Below are positions 7,103-13,750 of a stretch of DNA of 16,026 bases, piece by piece; within the stretch, counting starts at the first letter, position 1, and each line of letters begins with the position of its first letter. The notes under the pieces were generated by a model that saw only the letters and a program-made list of their open reading frames with translations, was not told the DNA's origin and searched no databases. The translations under genes and the position numbers were made by a program. The stretch comes from Clostridia bacterium. Lineage in GTDB: Bacteria > Bacillota > Clostridia > TANB77 > CAG-508. The stretch covers positions 1-16,026 of the forward strand of contig CAAGEF010000260.1 in NCBI GenBank assembly GCA_900768805.1. Reading direction: 5' to 3'.

Positions 7103-8137
7103 TTACTTTCTTTTTTTGTAATATACATATAAACTTATCATTAGAACAAAGATAAACCCAATTGGTATATAAATATTAATGCCAGTTTTTGGTAATTTAG
7201 TTGGTGTTTTAGTAGTATTTTCTGAAGTGCTTGGAGTTGTTTCTGGTGTAGTTTGCTCTGGAGTTGTTTGCTCTGGTGTTGTTTCTGTTACTTTTTTTTC
7301 TATTACTGTATAATTAAAGTATTTTTCTGCAATTAAATTATCTGAATTGTCTTTATCAATTAATTTTAAAGTAATTTTATAATCTCCAATTTCACTAAAA
7401 ATTCCTCTTACATTTAAAACTAGAGCATAATCTTTTCCTCCAATAGGATATCCTAGACTATCTCCCCAACCACTTTGTATAATATCATGTTCTATTCCAG
7501 CTTGATCTGTACCAAGTAATTTTACTGTTGCATTTGTTGGTGTTTCTGCTATAGCTACTAGTCTTGCATGTTCATAATATTTTCCCATTGAAGACGAATA
7601 AGATAATTTCATTGCTTTTTCTTCATCTTTTATAATGTTACCTGTAGTTTCTAAATTCAAACTATAATCTACATATTCTGGTTCTACAAGTACATCTTTT
7701 GTTATAGGCATTGTGATATCATCAAAAGTAATACTTGCATCACTATTTGCTAAACCTTCTGCAGTTATTAAAAATTGTGTTGGATTTGATGTTGTAAGTT
7801 CTGATTTAGCTTTAAAAGTTACACTCATATCAGTTCTTGGAGCAGTTCCACCAGTTGAATCATAATATAGAACAATTACTTTATCAGAAGTATCTGTTGC
7901 ATTTCCTCCATTTACTGATACATATTCAAATATTGCATTATCATAAGCTATATTAAATGTATAAGCACCTAAACTTTCACCAAAACTAATACTTACTGTA
8001 ACCTCTTCACCAGGACGTATTGTTGTTTTATCTGTTTTTACATCAATATTATCTAATGATGCTGCATAAGTTTTCCCAGTAAGAATCATTATTGTAAGAA
8101 CTATTAAACTAATAATAGTTGTATATATTTTTTTCAT
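7103..8137 (-). CDS. Cell-wall-anchored cohesin-domain protein (LPKTG)
   Basis: A 344-aa surface protein. Signal peptide about 1-25, with likely cleavage near TYA-A. Residues about 27-150 form a cohesin-type domain: IDVKTDKTTIRPGEEVTVSI, LGAYTFNIAYDNAIFEYVSV and the MSVTFKAKSE strand are characteristic of the family, which binds dockerins. A second, unassigned beta-rich domain follows (about 155-280). A Thr/Pro-rich linker of TTPEQ repeats (about 286-312) spans the wall. The C-terminus is a complete sorting signal: LPKTG at 315-319, a hydrophobic helix, and the basic tail YYKKRK. GGAGG lies 11 nt before the start, a rather long spacer. It heads an operon with a sortase and a dockerin-bearing glucosaminidase, so this is probably a single-cohesin wall receptor for that enzyme. 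Cohesin-dockerin specificity here is inferred from co-location, not demonstrated. Confidence 0.88.
   Translation of the reverse strand: MKKIYTTIISLIVLTIMILTGKTYAASLDNIDVKTDKTTIRPGEEVTVSISFGESLGAYTFNIAYDNAIFEYVSVNGGNATDTSDKVIVLYYDSTGGTAPRTDMSVTFKAKSELTTSNPTQFLITAEGLANSDASITFDDITMPITKDVLVEPEYVDYSLNLETTGNIIKDEEKAMKLSYSSSMGKYYEHARLVAIAETPTNATVKLLGTDQAGIEHDIIQSGWGDSLGYPIGGKDYALVLNVRGIFSEIGDYKITLKLIDKDNSDNLIAEKYFNYTVIEKKVTETTPEQTTPEQTTPETTPSTSENTTKTPTKLPKTGINIYIPIGFIFVLMISLYVYYKKRK
7245..7284 (-). repeat. 15-bp tandem repeats encoding TTPEQ in the wall-spanning linker
   Basis: The plus-strand units ggtgtagtttgctct, ggagttgtttgctct and a partial third, ggtgttgttt, lie end to end within the cohesin gene. 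They encode TTPEQ TTPEQ TTPE. Unit length is a multiple of three, so copy-number change would lengthen or shorten the linker without breaking the frame. Confidence 0.8.
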
Positions 8138-8195
8138 TTTAAAAATTTCCTCCTTTTTTTATTTTACAATTTTAGCTTGTGAAATTTTGCTTTGG

Positions 8196-8224
8196 ATTAT
8201 TTAGTAATAATTTCTTTTTTTCAA
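8196..8224 (-). promoter_or_regulatory. Probable promoter of the cohesin-sortase-dockerin operon
   Basis: On the minus strand TTGAAA (8219-8224) is followed after 17 nt by AATAAT (8196-8201), 4/6 and 5/6 matches to consensus. It lies between the xerD terminator and the cohesin start. That leaves a leader of about 50 nt before the start codon. The AT-rich background makes chance matches likely, hence moderate confidence. Confidence 0.5.
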
Positions 8225-8243
8225 AAACATTGAATTTTTGCAT

Positions 8244-8281
8244 AAAAAAAAGACAATGGTAATTTTTTCCATTGTCTTTTT
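8244..8281 (-). terminator. Rho-independent terminator of the housekeeping block after xerD
   Basis: A 13-bp stem (8247-8259 with 8269-8281, core GACAATGG/CCATTGTC) has a 9-nt loop. On the minus strand it runs straight into eight or more U residues. It starts 17 nt after the xerD stop codon and cleanly separates xerD from the surface operon. Confidence 0.9.
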
Positions 8282-8298
8282 ATAATACTTTTTATTTA

Positions 8299-9180
8299 TT
8301 AAGCTCTTGGGTGAGCCTTATGATATATATCTTTTAAATTTTCATTTTGGAATTGCATATATACTTGAGTTGATGAAATGTCTGAATGACCAAGCATTGT
8401 TTGAATCGCCTTTAAATCTGCACCATTTTGTAATAAATGTGTAGCAAAAGAATGTCTTAATACATGTGGTGTAATTTCTTTTGTTATGTGAGCTTGCTCT
8501 TTATAATATTTAACAATTTTCCAAAATCCTTGTCTTGTTAATCTTTTTCCATTTATATTTACAAATAAAGCTTTCACATTTTCATCTTTTATTAAAATTG
8601 GTCTTGCTTTTTCAACATAATCTTTTAATGCTTTTAATGATAAGTTTCCTAAAGGAATAGTTCTTTTCTTAGAACCAGTACTACACATAACATAACTTTC
8701 CTCTAGATTTACATCTGTAATATCTAAAGAAATTATTTCTGTTACTCTCATTCCTGTGGCATAAGCAAATTCTAACATTGCTTTATCTCTAATGCCTTTT
8801 AAATCGATACTTTGAGGTTGTTCTAATAATAATTCAACTTCTTTTGCTGTAAGTATATTTGGTACTTTTTTCTCTACTTTTGGTGATTGGATACCAACAG
8901 TTGGATTTTTCTTCATTTTTTTATTTTTTACTAAAAATTGATAAAATGATTTTATTGAAGCAAGATTTCTAGATATTGTAGAAGTCTTTTTCCCTATTGA
9001 AACAAGATGCTCAAAATAAGCATTTAATTGACTATTGGTAATCTTAATGTAATTTAATTGATTTATCTCTAAATAATCTTGATATTGTAAAATATCTCTC
9101 TTGTATGATTGCAATGTATTGCTTGTTAATTTCTTATCATTTTCAAGAAATTCTAAAAAAAGTTTAATTTGCTTTTCCAT
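8299..9180 (-). CDS. xerD: Tyrosine recombinase XerD
   Basis: A 293-aa site-specific recombinase that with a partner resolves chromosome dimers at dif. The N-terminal SAM-like core-binding domain (about 1-85) includes TLQSYKRDI and the RNLASIKSFYQFL helix. The catalytic domain carries the full active site: Arg145 (ATGMRVTE), Lys near 171-172 (GSKKRTIPL), His239 and Arg242 (HVLRHSFATHLL), His265 (LGHSDISST) and the nucleophile Tyr274 (QVYMQF). AGGTGA lies 7 nt upstream of the start. The gene follows spoIIM, an arrangement I expect in clostridial genomes, where XerD is chromosomal rather than part of a mobile element; no transfer signs are seen. XerC versus XerD cannot be proved from one sequence, but XerD fits the length and the motif spacing. 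Confidence 0.9.
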   Translation of the reverse strand: MEKQIKLFLEFLENDKKLTSNTLQSYKRDILQYQDYLEINQLNYIKITNSQLNAYFEHLVSIGKKTSTISRNLASIKSFYQFLVKNKKMKKNPTVGIQSPKVEKKVPNILTAKEVELLLEQPQSIDLKGIRDKAMLEFAYATGMRVTEIISLDITDVNLEESYVMCSTGSKKRTIPLGNLSLKALKDYVEKARPILIKDENVKALFVNINGKRLTRQGFWKIVKYYKEQAHITKEITPHVLRHSFATHLLQNGADLKAIQTMLGHSDISSTQVYMQFQNENLKDIYHKAHPRA

Positions 9181-9219
9181 TTTTCCCTCACCTATCTATT
9201 ATTTTTCCAAATTGATTTA

Positions 9220-9263
9220 ACTATAATATCAATCATTTCTTAGTAAATCTATAACAGATTTAC
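9220..9263 (-). promoter_or_regulatory. Possible xerD promoter overlapped by an inverted repeat
   Basis: On the minus strand TTTACT (9242-9247) is followed after 16 nt by TATAGT (9220-9225). The -35 lies inside an 8-bp perfect inverted repeat, GTAAATCT-N5-AGATTTAC (9243-9263). That placement would suit an operator, or an RNA hairpin in a spoIIM-xerD read-through transcript. No U run follows, so it is not a terminator. Confidence 0.4.
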
Positions 9264-9310
9264 ATAAGCTGCCTATGTTATATCAAAATATTTAAAAAAA
9301 GTAAAGCTTT

Positions 9311-9922
9311 TTAGTAAAAATTTTGTGAATTTTTTAAAATTTTATATGAAACTAATAATTCTGCGGTTGATGCAATACTAGAAATTATCAATATTATAAC
9401 AAAAATAATGAAATATTTTAATAAAAGTAATTTTATGTTTACATTTCTATTTTTTATCATTTTACAAAAATTTATACTATAAACAGCAAAAAATATTATA
9501 CATGGTATATATATGATATTTTGAATTGCTAGTGTACTTAAAGCAAAAACTATCCCTTTTTTTATACCATACACTTTTAATATTGCAGAAATTATATATC
9601 CTAAAGAAAATCCTTTATATAATATTAGACCATATATAAAAAAACCTCCTATAATAGTACATGCTAAAATAAAAATAATGCTTATATATTTAAATTTAGA
9701 AAAGAAAGAATTTATAAATAAAGTTCCTATTTCAGCATCTTGAATATTTATTATCGCATTTTGAAAATTTTTAAAATAAATTTTCAATTTTTCCATTATT
9801 TCTATATCTAAATTATTTATACATGTTACTCCTAAAAATATACCAACAAAAAAAACTATACTTATTCTTATGTATAGCTTTTTTTGTTTATTTATTTGAT
9901 TTAATATAATTTCTTTTATCAT
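9311..9922 (-). CDS. spoIIM: Stage II sporulation protein M
   Basis: A 203-aa integral membrane protein with about five hydrophobic segments (about 18-36, 76-102, 108-120, 126-152, 168-190). The family signature is clear in the YGLILYKGFSLGYIISAILKVYGIKKG region and the following FALSTLAIQNIIYIPCI stretch. SpoIIM is part of the SpoIID-SpoIIM-SpoIIP complex that remodels peptidoglycan while the mother cell engulfs the forespore, and it is taken as the membrane scaffold. GGAGG sits 6 nt before the start. It lies between the methyltransferase (69 nt gap) and xerD (130 nt gap). Its presence is the main evidence that this organism makes endospores. Confidence 0.9.
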   Translation of the reverse strand: MIKEIILNQINKQKKLYIRISIVFFVGIFLGVTCINNLDIEIMEKLKIYFKNFQNAIINIQDAEIGTLFINSFFSKFKYISIIFILACTIIGGFFIYGLILYKGFSLGYIISAILKVYGIKKGIVFALSTLAIQNIIYIPCIIFFAVYSINFCKMIKNRNVNIKLLLLKYFIIFVIILIISSIASTAELLVSYKILKNSQNFY

Positions 9923-9991
9923 TTTTTGCCTCCAAAATTTATTTAATAAATTCTATTCAGCAACATAAAAAAAATTACTTTATTTAAAATT

Positions 9992-10918
9992 TTATTTTTT
10001 GCGCAATTTAGCTACAAAAAAACCTTCGTACAAACTTGTTGGACAAACACATATAGCACCTTTTATTTTACAAGGTAATAATGGTATACCATATATATCA
10101 GAATCATTTATTGGAAGAATTTCTAAACAATTATTTTTTATAAATTCATTAATAATTCCTTCATTTTCTTCATACAATATAGAGCAAGTTGAATATACCA
10201 TTTCTTTTCCAGATTTTAATATTTTTATAGCCTTTTTTAATAAAGCTCTTTGTGTAGACGATGATTTTTGAACTAATTTTTCTGTAAAATTTTTATATGT
10301 ATTTTCATTATTTAAATCAATTGTTCCACTTCCACTACATGGTGCATCTAATAATATATTATCAAAAGCAAAAAAATCATCTAATATTCTAGCATCTTTT
10401 TTCATTATTGAAACACATTTAGCACCTTGCTTTTCTACATTATATTTTAATCTTTCCAGTCTTATTGAATTCATTTCACAAGCTGTTATATAAGATTTAT
10501 TATGAGTTAAAGCTGCAAGTTGAGTAGTTTTTCCACCTGGAGCTGCAGCCATATCTAATATATCTGAATTTTCTTTTGGAGAAAGTATTATTGGAGGAAG
10601 CATTGAGGATAGACTCTGCATATAAATCTCTCCATTTTTATACATTTCTAAAGCTCTTAAATCATTTTCAGAAGAATTTTTTATAATTAAGCAATCATTA
10701 TACCAATTTATCTTTTCAAACTCTATATTTTCAATCTTAAGTTTATTGCAGATTTCCTCAGTAGATGATTTTATGGTATTGACTCTGATAGTTACACTTC
10801 TTTTCGAAGAATACCCATCTATTATTTTACTTGTGATTTCTTCTCCATATTGTTTATTTAATTTCTCTAATAAAAATTCTGGCAACTGATTTATTTTTTC
10901 ATTATTCAACTTTTCCAT
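9992..10918 (-). CDS. NOL1/NOP2/Sun-family RNA (cytosine-5) methyltransferase
   Basis: A 308-aa SAM-dependent enzyme that methylates cytosine C5 in RNA, most likely 16S rRNA as in RsmB/RsmF. The N-terminal part (about 1-100) is the RNA-recognition region with SVTIRVNTIK. The Rossmann domain contains the SAM motif DMAAAPGGKTTQLA (about 122-135), the conserved DAPCSGSGT with one family cysteine (about 191-199) and MVYSTCSI with the nucleophile cysteine near 245. At about 310 residues it lacks the extra C-terminal PUA-like domain of longer RsmF proteins. I start it at the ATG at 10918; a GTG at 10933 is possible. The start overlaps the end of the endonuclease Q-type gene by 17 nt, so the two are translationally coupled, using GGTGG/GGCGG inside the upstream gene. 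The exact target base is not determinable here. Confidence 0.87.
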   Translation of the reverse strand: MEKLNNEKINQLPEFLLEKLNKQYGEEITSKIIDGYSSKRSVTIRVNTIKSSTEEICNKLKIENIEFEKINWYNDCLIIKNSSENDLRALEMYKNGEIYMQSLSSMLPPIILSPKENSDILDMAAAPGGKTTQLAALTHNKSYITACEMNSIRLERLKYNVEKQGAKCVSIMKKDARILDDFFAFDNILLDAPCSGSGTIDLNNENTYKNFTEKLVQKSSSTQRALLKKAIKILKSGKEMVYSTCSILYEENEGIINEFIKNNCLEILPINDSDIYGIPLLPCKIKGAICVCPTSLYEGFFVAKLRKK

Positions 10919-12089
10919 AATTTCCGCCACCACCAGCTATTATTTTCATTTTACCATCTCTTGCTGAAATTATATTTTTAGCAATTTTTTCTCCAACAAC
11001 ACCTTCTATATCATCATTTCCAAGTTTGTGTAAAATTGTCATTTCAGTTCCAAAATTATCTAATAACTTATCTATTGTTTTTTTACCTAAGCCTGGGATA
11101 AATGTTAAAGGTATTTGATATATATATTCTGGTCTGTTTTCAGGACTTTTTGTATTTTCTTTATCCTTTATAATTTCTATTCTATCAAAAACTCCCATTG
11201 TTATATTTTTACTTTCACAATCATGACATTTTGTAACCGGAGCTTCTCCTTCTATTCTTTTACCGCAAACTTCACAATAAGTTCTATGATATTTTCCAAG
11301 TTTTGGATCTATACCATAATTTGCAATTATTCTTCTCCCATCCTCGTTTTTAAGAACTTTTAAAAATTCGTTAAAACTTGGATTTTCCATTAACATTTTA
11401 TTATATTCTCTTGCGATTTTTGGTAAGGAATGTGCATCTGAATTTGTTAAAAAAGTTTTATTTTCAAGTTCTGAAATTTTATCTGCTAAGAATGTATCTG
11501 AACTTAAACCAAGTTCAATTGCAGGAATATCATCATATTTTTCTTTAAAAATTCGTTTTAAACTTGATGTACAATTTCCATAAAAACTTTTATGCGGTGT
11601 AAATGCATGTGCTGGAATTAAGATTCCGTTATATTTTTGTACAATATCTATAAGCTCATATGCTGAAATATCAGCTCTTTGAGAACTTAGAGTCATATTT
11701 TTAATATGATTTTTCATCTCATTTGAAAAGCCTTTTATATCTGATAGATGAGGAAAATAACATAAATTATGTGCACTTCCTGTTTTTCCGTCATCATTTA
11801 TTTCTGAAGTTTCTATTTCACTTCCTAAAATTATACAAACTTTATCTTTATATACAATTCCACCTTCATCAATTTCGTAGGCATCTCCTGTTTTTAAGAA
11901 ATCTTCTATATCTTCAATTATATAAGGAGAAGCACAATCTATTATTCCTACTAAATTTATTCCTTTTCTTTCAACACATTCTTTTGCAATATTTGCAAAA
12001 TTCAAACTTCTTGCTGCTGTAATTTTTATTGGTTTTCCTTTTTCGCTTCTTCCGATGTGTACATGTAAATCTGCATATATTTCGTACAT
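10902..12089 (-). CDS. Endonuclease Q-type PHP-domain protein
   Basis: A 395-aa protein of the PHP family described as endonuclease Q, which nicks DNA 5' to deaminated bases such as uracil and hypoxanthine. The PHP metal-binding motifs are all present: DLHVHIG near residue 7, GSEIET near 90, AHAFTPHKSF near 160, and LTNSDAHS near 214. A zinc-finger-like insert follows with CEVC and CHDC (cysteines near 272, 275, 288, 291). A C-terminal helix-hairpin-helix unit (IPGLGKKTIDKLL and VVGEKIAKNI) would bind DNA. The ATG at 12089 is chosen because AGGAGA lies 6 nt upstream; the upstream in-frame ATG at 12107 precedes that site. It is 23 nt after smpB and overlaps the methyltransferase. Family confident; the activity is inferred from characterised archaeal and Bacillus homologues. 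Confidence 0.88.
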   Translation of the reverse strand: MYEIYADLHVHIGRSEKGKPIKITAARSLNFANIAKECVERKGINLVGIIDCASPYIIEDIEDFLKTGDAYEIDEGGIVYKDKVCIILGSEIETSEINDDGKTGSAHNLCYFPHLSDIKGFSNEMKNHIKNMTLSSQRADISAYELIDIVQKYNGILIPAHAFTPHKSFYGNCTSSLKRIFKEKYDDIPAIELGLSSDTFLADKISELENKTFLTNSDAHSLPKIAREYNKMLMENPSFNEFLKVLKNEDGRRIIANYGIDPKLGKYHRTYCEVCGKRIEGEAPVTKCHDCESKNITMGVFDRIEIIKDKENTKSPENRPEYIYQIPLTFIPGLGKKTIDKLLDNFGTEMTILHKLGNDDIEGVVGEKIAKNIISARDGKMKIIAGGGGNYGKVE

Positions 12090-12095
12090 TTTATT

Positions 12096-12101
12096 TCTCC
12101 T
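12096..12101 (-). promoter_or_regulatory. Ribosome binding site fixing the endonuclease Q start
   Basis: AGGAGA on the minus strand lies 6 nt before the ATG at 12089 and downstream of the alternative in-frame ATG at 12107. It therefore supports the shorter protein, which begins MYEIYADLHVH. Confidence 0.85.
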
Positions 12102-12112
12102 ATTCATTATAT

Positions 12113-12553
12113 TTATTTCATAGCTCTTCTAATTTTCATTTCTGCATCTTTTTTTGCTATATCTTCCCTCTTATCATAAAGCTTTTTACCTTTTCCAATT
12201 CCTATTTCTAGCTTTACTTTATTTCCGCTAAAATACATTGATAATGGTACTATGCTTATTCCTTTAGTTTTTATCATTCCATATAATTTATTTATTTCTC
12301 TTCTATTTAACAAAAGTTTTCTATCTCTTAATGGATCTTTATTAAATATATTTCCATGTTCATATGGACTTATATGCATTCCTAAAACATAAACCTCACC
12401 ATTTTTTATATTAACATATGTGTCTTTTATATTTACTTTACCATTCCTGATTGATTTTATTTCAGTTCCTGTTAATACAATTCCAGCTTCTATCGTTTCT
12501 GTAATTGTATAATTATGTCTTGCTGATGGATTTTTCGCTATTATTTTATCCAT
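12113..12553 (-). CDS. smpB: SsrA-binding protein SmpB
   Basis: A 146-aa protein of normal family length. SmpB binds tmRNA and delivers it to stalled ribosomes in trans-translation. Signature blocks are HNYTITETIEAGIVLTGTEIKSIRNGKVNIKDTYV-type sequence at residues about 14-47, then MHISPYEHGNIFNKDPLRDRKLLL (about 59-82), and the basic C-terminal tail GKGKKLYDKREDIAKKDAEMK that reaches the decoding centre. The ribosome site is imperfect (GGCGG about 6 nt upstream). No ssrA gene is visible next to it. It lies 85 nt downstream of fba, with a long hairpin filling the gap, and 23 nt upstream of the endonuclease Q gene. No separate promoter is evident, so read-through from fba is likely. Confidence 0.95.
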   Translation of the reverse strand: MDKIIAKNPSARHNYTITETIEAGIVLTGTEIKSIRNGKVNIKDTYVNIKNGEVYVLGMHISPYEHGNIFNKDPLRDRKLLLNRREINKLYGMIKTKGISIVPLSMYFSGNKVKLEIGIGKGKKLYDKREDIAKKDAEMKIRRAMK

Positions 12554-12574
12554 ATAAACCGCCTTCCCTTATAG

Positions 12575-12621
12575 CCAATAAGGACAGTTGTTAAACATGA
12601 GTGAACAACTGTCCCTACTGG
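12575..12621 (-). repeat. 18-bp palindromic hairpin between fba and smpB
   Basis: Arms of 18 nt (12575-12592 and 12604-12621) enclose an 11-nt loop. As minus-strand RNA, 16 pairs are Watson-Crick and the other two are G-U, so the stem is unbroken. As plus-strand RNA those two become A-C mismatches. That asymmetry suggests selection on the fba-smpB transcript. There is no U run after it on the minus strand; a T run (12625-12630) follows on the plus strand, where no gene precedes it. It could be a read-through-regulating or mRNA-stabilising element, or a copy of a dispersed palindromic repeat. Confidence 0.7.
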
Positions 12622-12638
12622 TTGTTTTTTGCATTATT

Positions 12639-13568
12639 TTAAGCTTTATTTGCTGAACAAAATACATTATTTATTTTATGAGCAACTGTTGCTTTTATTT
12701 CATCTCTAGCAGCTCCTAAATATTTTCTAGGATCAAATACAGATGGTTCTTCACTAAATACTCTTCTTACTTGTGCTGTCATTGCAAGTCTTAAATCTGT
12801 ATCTACATTTATTTTAGAAACACCGTTTTCTCCAGCTTGTTTTAACATCTCATCTGGACATCCTTTTGCCCCTGGAATGTTTCCACCATTGTTATTACAC
12901 ATTTCAACTAATGATGGAACAACAGAAGATGCTCCATGTAATACTATTGGTGTATTAGGTAATTTTTCTTTAATTTTTGCTAATATATCAAATCTTAATT
13001 TTGCATCACCTTTAAATTTATAAGCTCCATGACTTGTTCCTATAGCTATTGCTAAAGAATCGCATCCAGTTCTTTCTACAAACTCTTTTGCTTGATCTGG
13101 ATCTGTATATCTAGCATCATCTGCAGATACATTAACATCGTCTTCAACTCCAGCAAGTTTTCCAAGTTCAGCTTCAACAACTACTCCATGAGCATGAGCA
13201 TAGTCTACAACTTCTTTTGTTTTAGCTATATTTTCTTCGAAATCGTATTTTGAACCATCAAACATAACAGATGTAAAGCCTGCATCTATACACATTTTAC
13301 AAGTTTCAAAATCTGGTCCATGATCTAAATGTAAAGCTATTGGAATATCAGTTGTTTCAACAGCTGCTTCTACCATTTTTTTCAAATATGTTATTCTTGC
13401 ATATTTAATTGCACTTGAAGATACCTGTAAAATCACTGGTGATTTTGCTTCATTTGCAGCATCTGTAATTGCTTGGATAAATTCCATATTATTTATATTA
13501 AATGCACCAATTGCAAAGTGCTCCTTCATTGATTTTTCAAACATTTCTTTAGTTGTTACTAATGGCAT
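12639..13568 (-). CDS. fba: Class II fructose-1,6-bisphosphate aldolase
   Basis: A 309-aa zinc-dependent glycolytic enzyme that splits fructose 1,6-bisphosphate into dihydroxyacetone phosphate and glyceraldehyde 3-phosphate. LHLDHG (79-84) supplies the catalytic Asp82 and zinc ligand His83. EAELG (133-136) gives another metal-site Glu. GTSHGAYKF (177-185) and VLHGAS (209-214) supply the zinc histidines His180 and His211. KINVDTDLR binds phosphate. An insertion rich in Asn and Gly (residues 223-242) is typical of the longer bacterial class II forms. The start has AAGGAGGG 7 nt upstream and a consensus promoter. Sampled GC (23 of 60 at 13021-13080) is well above neighbours such as 2281-2340 (13 of 60), fitting a highly expressed gene. 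A fragment of a related fba lies 1.7 kb upstream at 14589-14648. Confidence 0.96.
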   Translation of the reverse strand: MPLVTTKEMFEKSMKEHFAIGAFNINNMEFIQAITDAANEAKSPVILQVSSSAIKYARITYLKKMVEAAVETTDIPIALHLDHGPDFETCKMCIDAGFTSVMFDGSKYDFEENIAKTKEVVDYAHAHGVVVEAELGKLAGVEDDVNVSADDARYTDPDQAKEFVERTGCDSLAIAIGTSHGAYKFKGDAKLRFDILAKIKEKLPNTPIVLHGASSVVPSLVEMCNNNGGNIPGAKGCPDEMLKQAGENGVSKINVDTDLRLAMTAQVRRVFSEEPSVFDPRKYLGAARDEIKATVAHKINNVFCSANKA

Positions 13569-13625
13569 AATAAACCCTCCTTAAAATTTTACTTTGGTAA
13601 TATATCTCTATTTATTACTTGAATC

Positions 13626-13654
13626 ATTGTATTTTTTTTTTACTGATTTGTCAA
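13626..13654 (-). promoter_or_regulatory. Consensus sigma-A promoter of fba
   Basis: On the minus strand TTGACA (13649-13654) and TACAAT (13626-13631) are separated by exactly 17 nt, and the spacer is mostly an A tract. It lies about 57 nt upstream of the fba start. This is the strongest promoter-like sequence in the window. It would drive fba and, by read-through, smpB and the genes after it. Confidence 0.88.
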
Positions 13655-13750
13655 GATGGATAATACAAATTGGATAAATAATCACAACTTTGCTTTGTAT
13701 TTAATCGACAAATCAAAATTCTATTATAATATTCTCTTAGGCTCGTTCGT

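Noticed and set aside
8299..9180. xerD as the integrase of a mobile element.
   Set aside because: It lies in a housekeeping block after spoIIM, has XerD length and motifs, and no flanking tRNA, direct repeats or element genes are seen.
11723..12211. Plus-strand open frames opposite the endonuclease Q and smpB genes.
   Set aside because: They are rich in Phe and Leu, as expected from the antisense of Lys/Glu-rich genes, lack ribosome sites, and lie opposite well-supported genes.
12575..12630. Plus-strand rho-independent terminator (stem then TTTTTT).
   Set aside because: No gene on the plus strand precedes it, the T run is separated from the stem core, and the plus-strand stem has two A-C mismatches. 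The minus-strand reading pairs better.
12554..12638. An ssrA (tmRNA) gene beside smpB.
   Set aside because: The gap is only 85 nt and is occupied by the hairpin; tmRNA is several hundred nt long with tRNA-like ends, which are absent.
13569..13750. Riboswitch or leader RNA upstream of fba.
   Set aside because: Apart from the promoter and ribosome site the stretch is AT-rich with no convincing stems or conserved riboswitch sequence.
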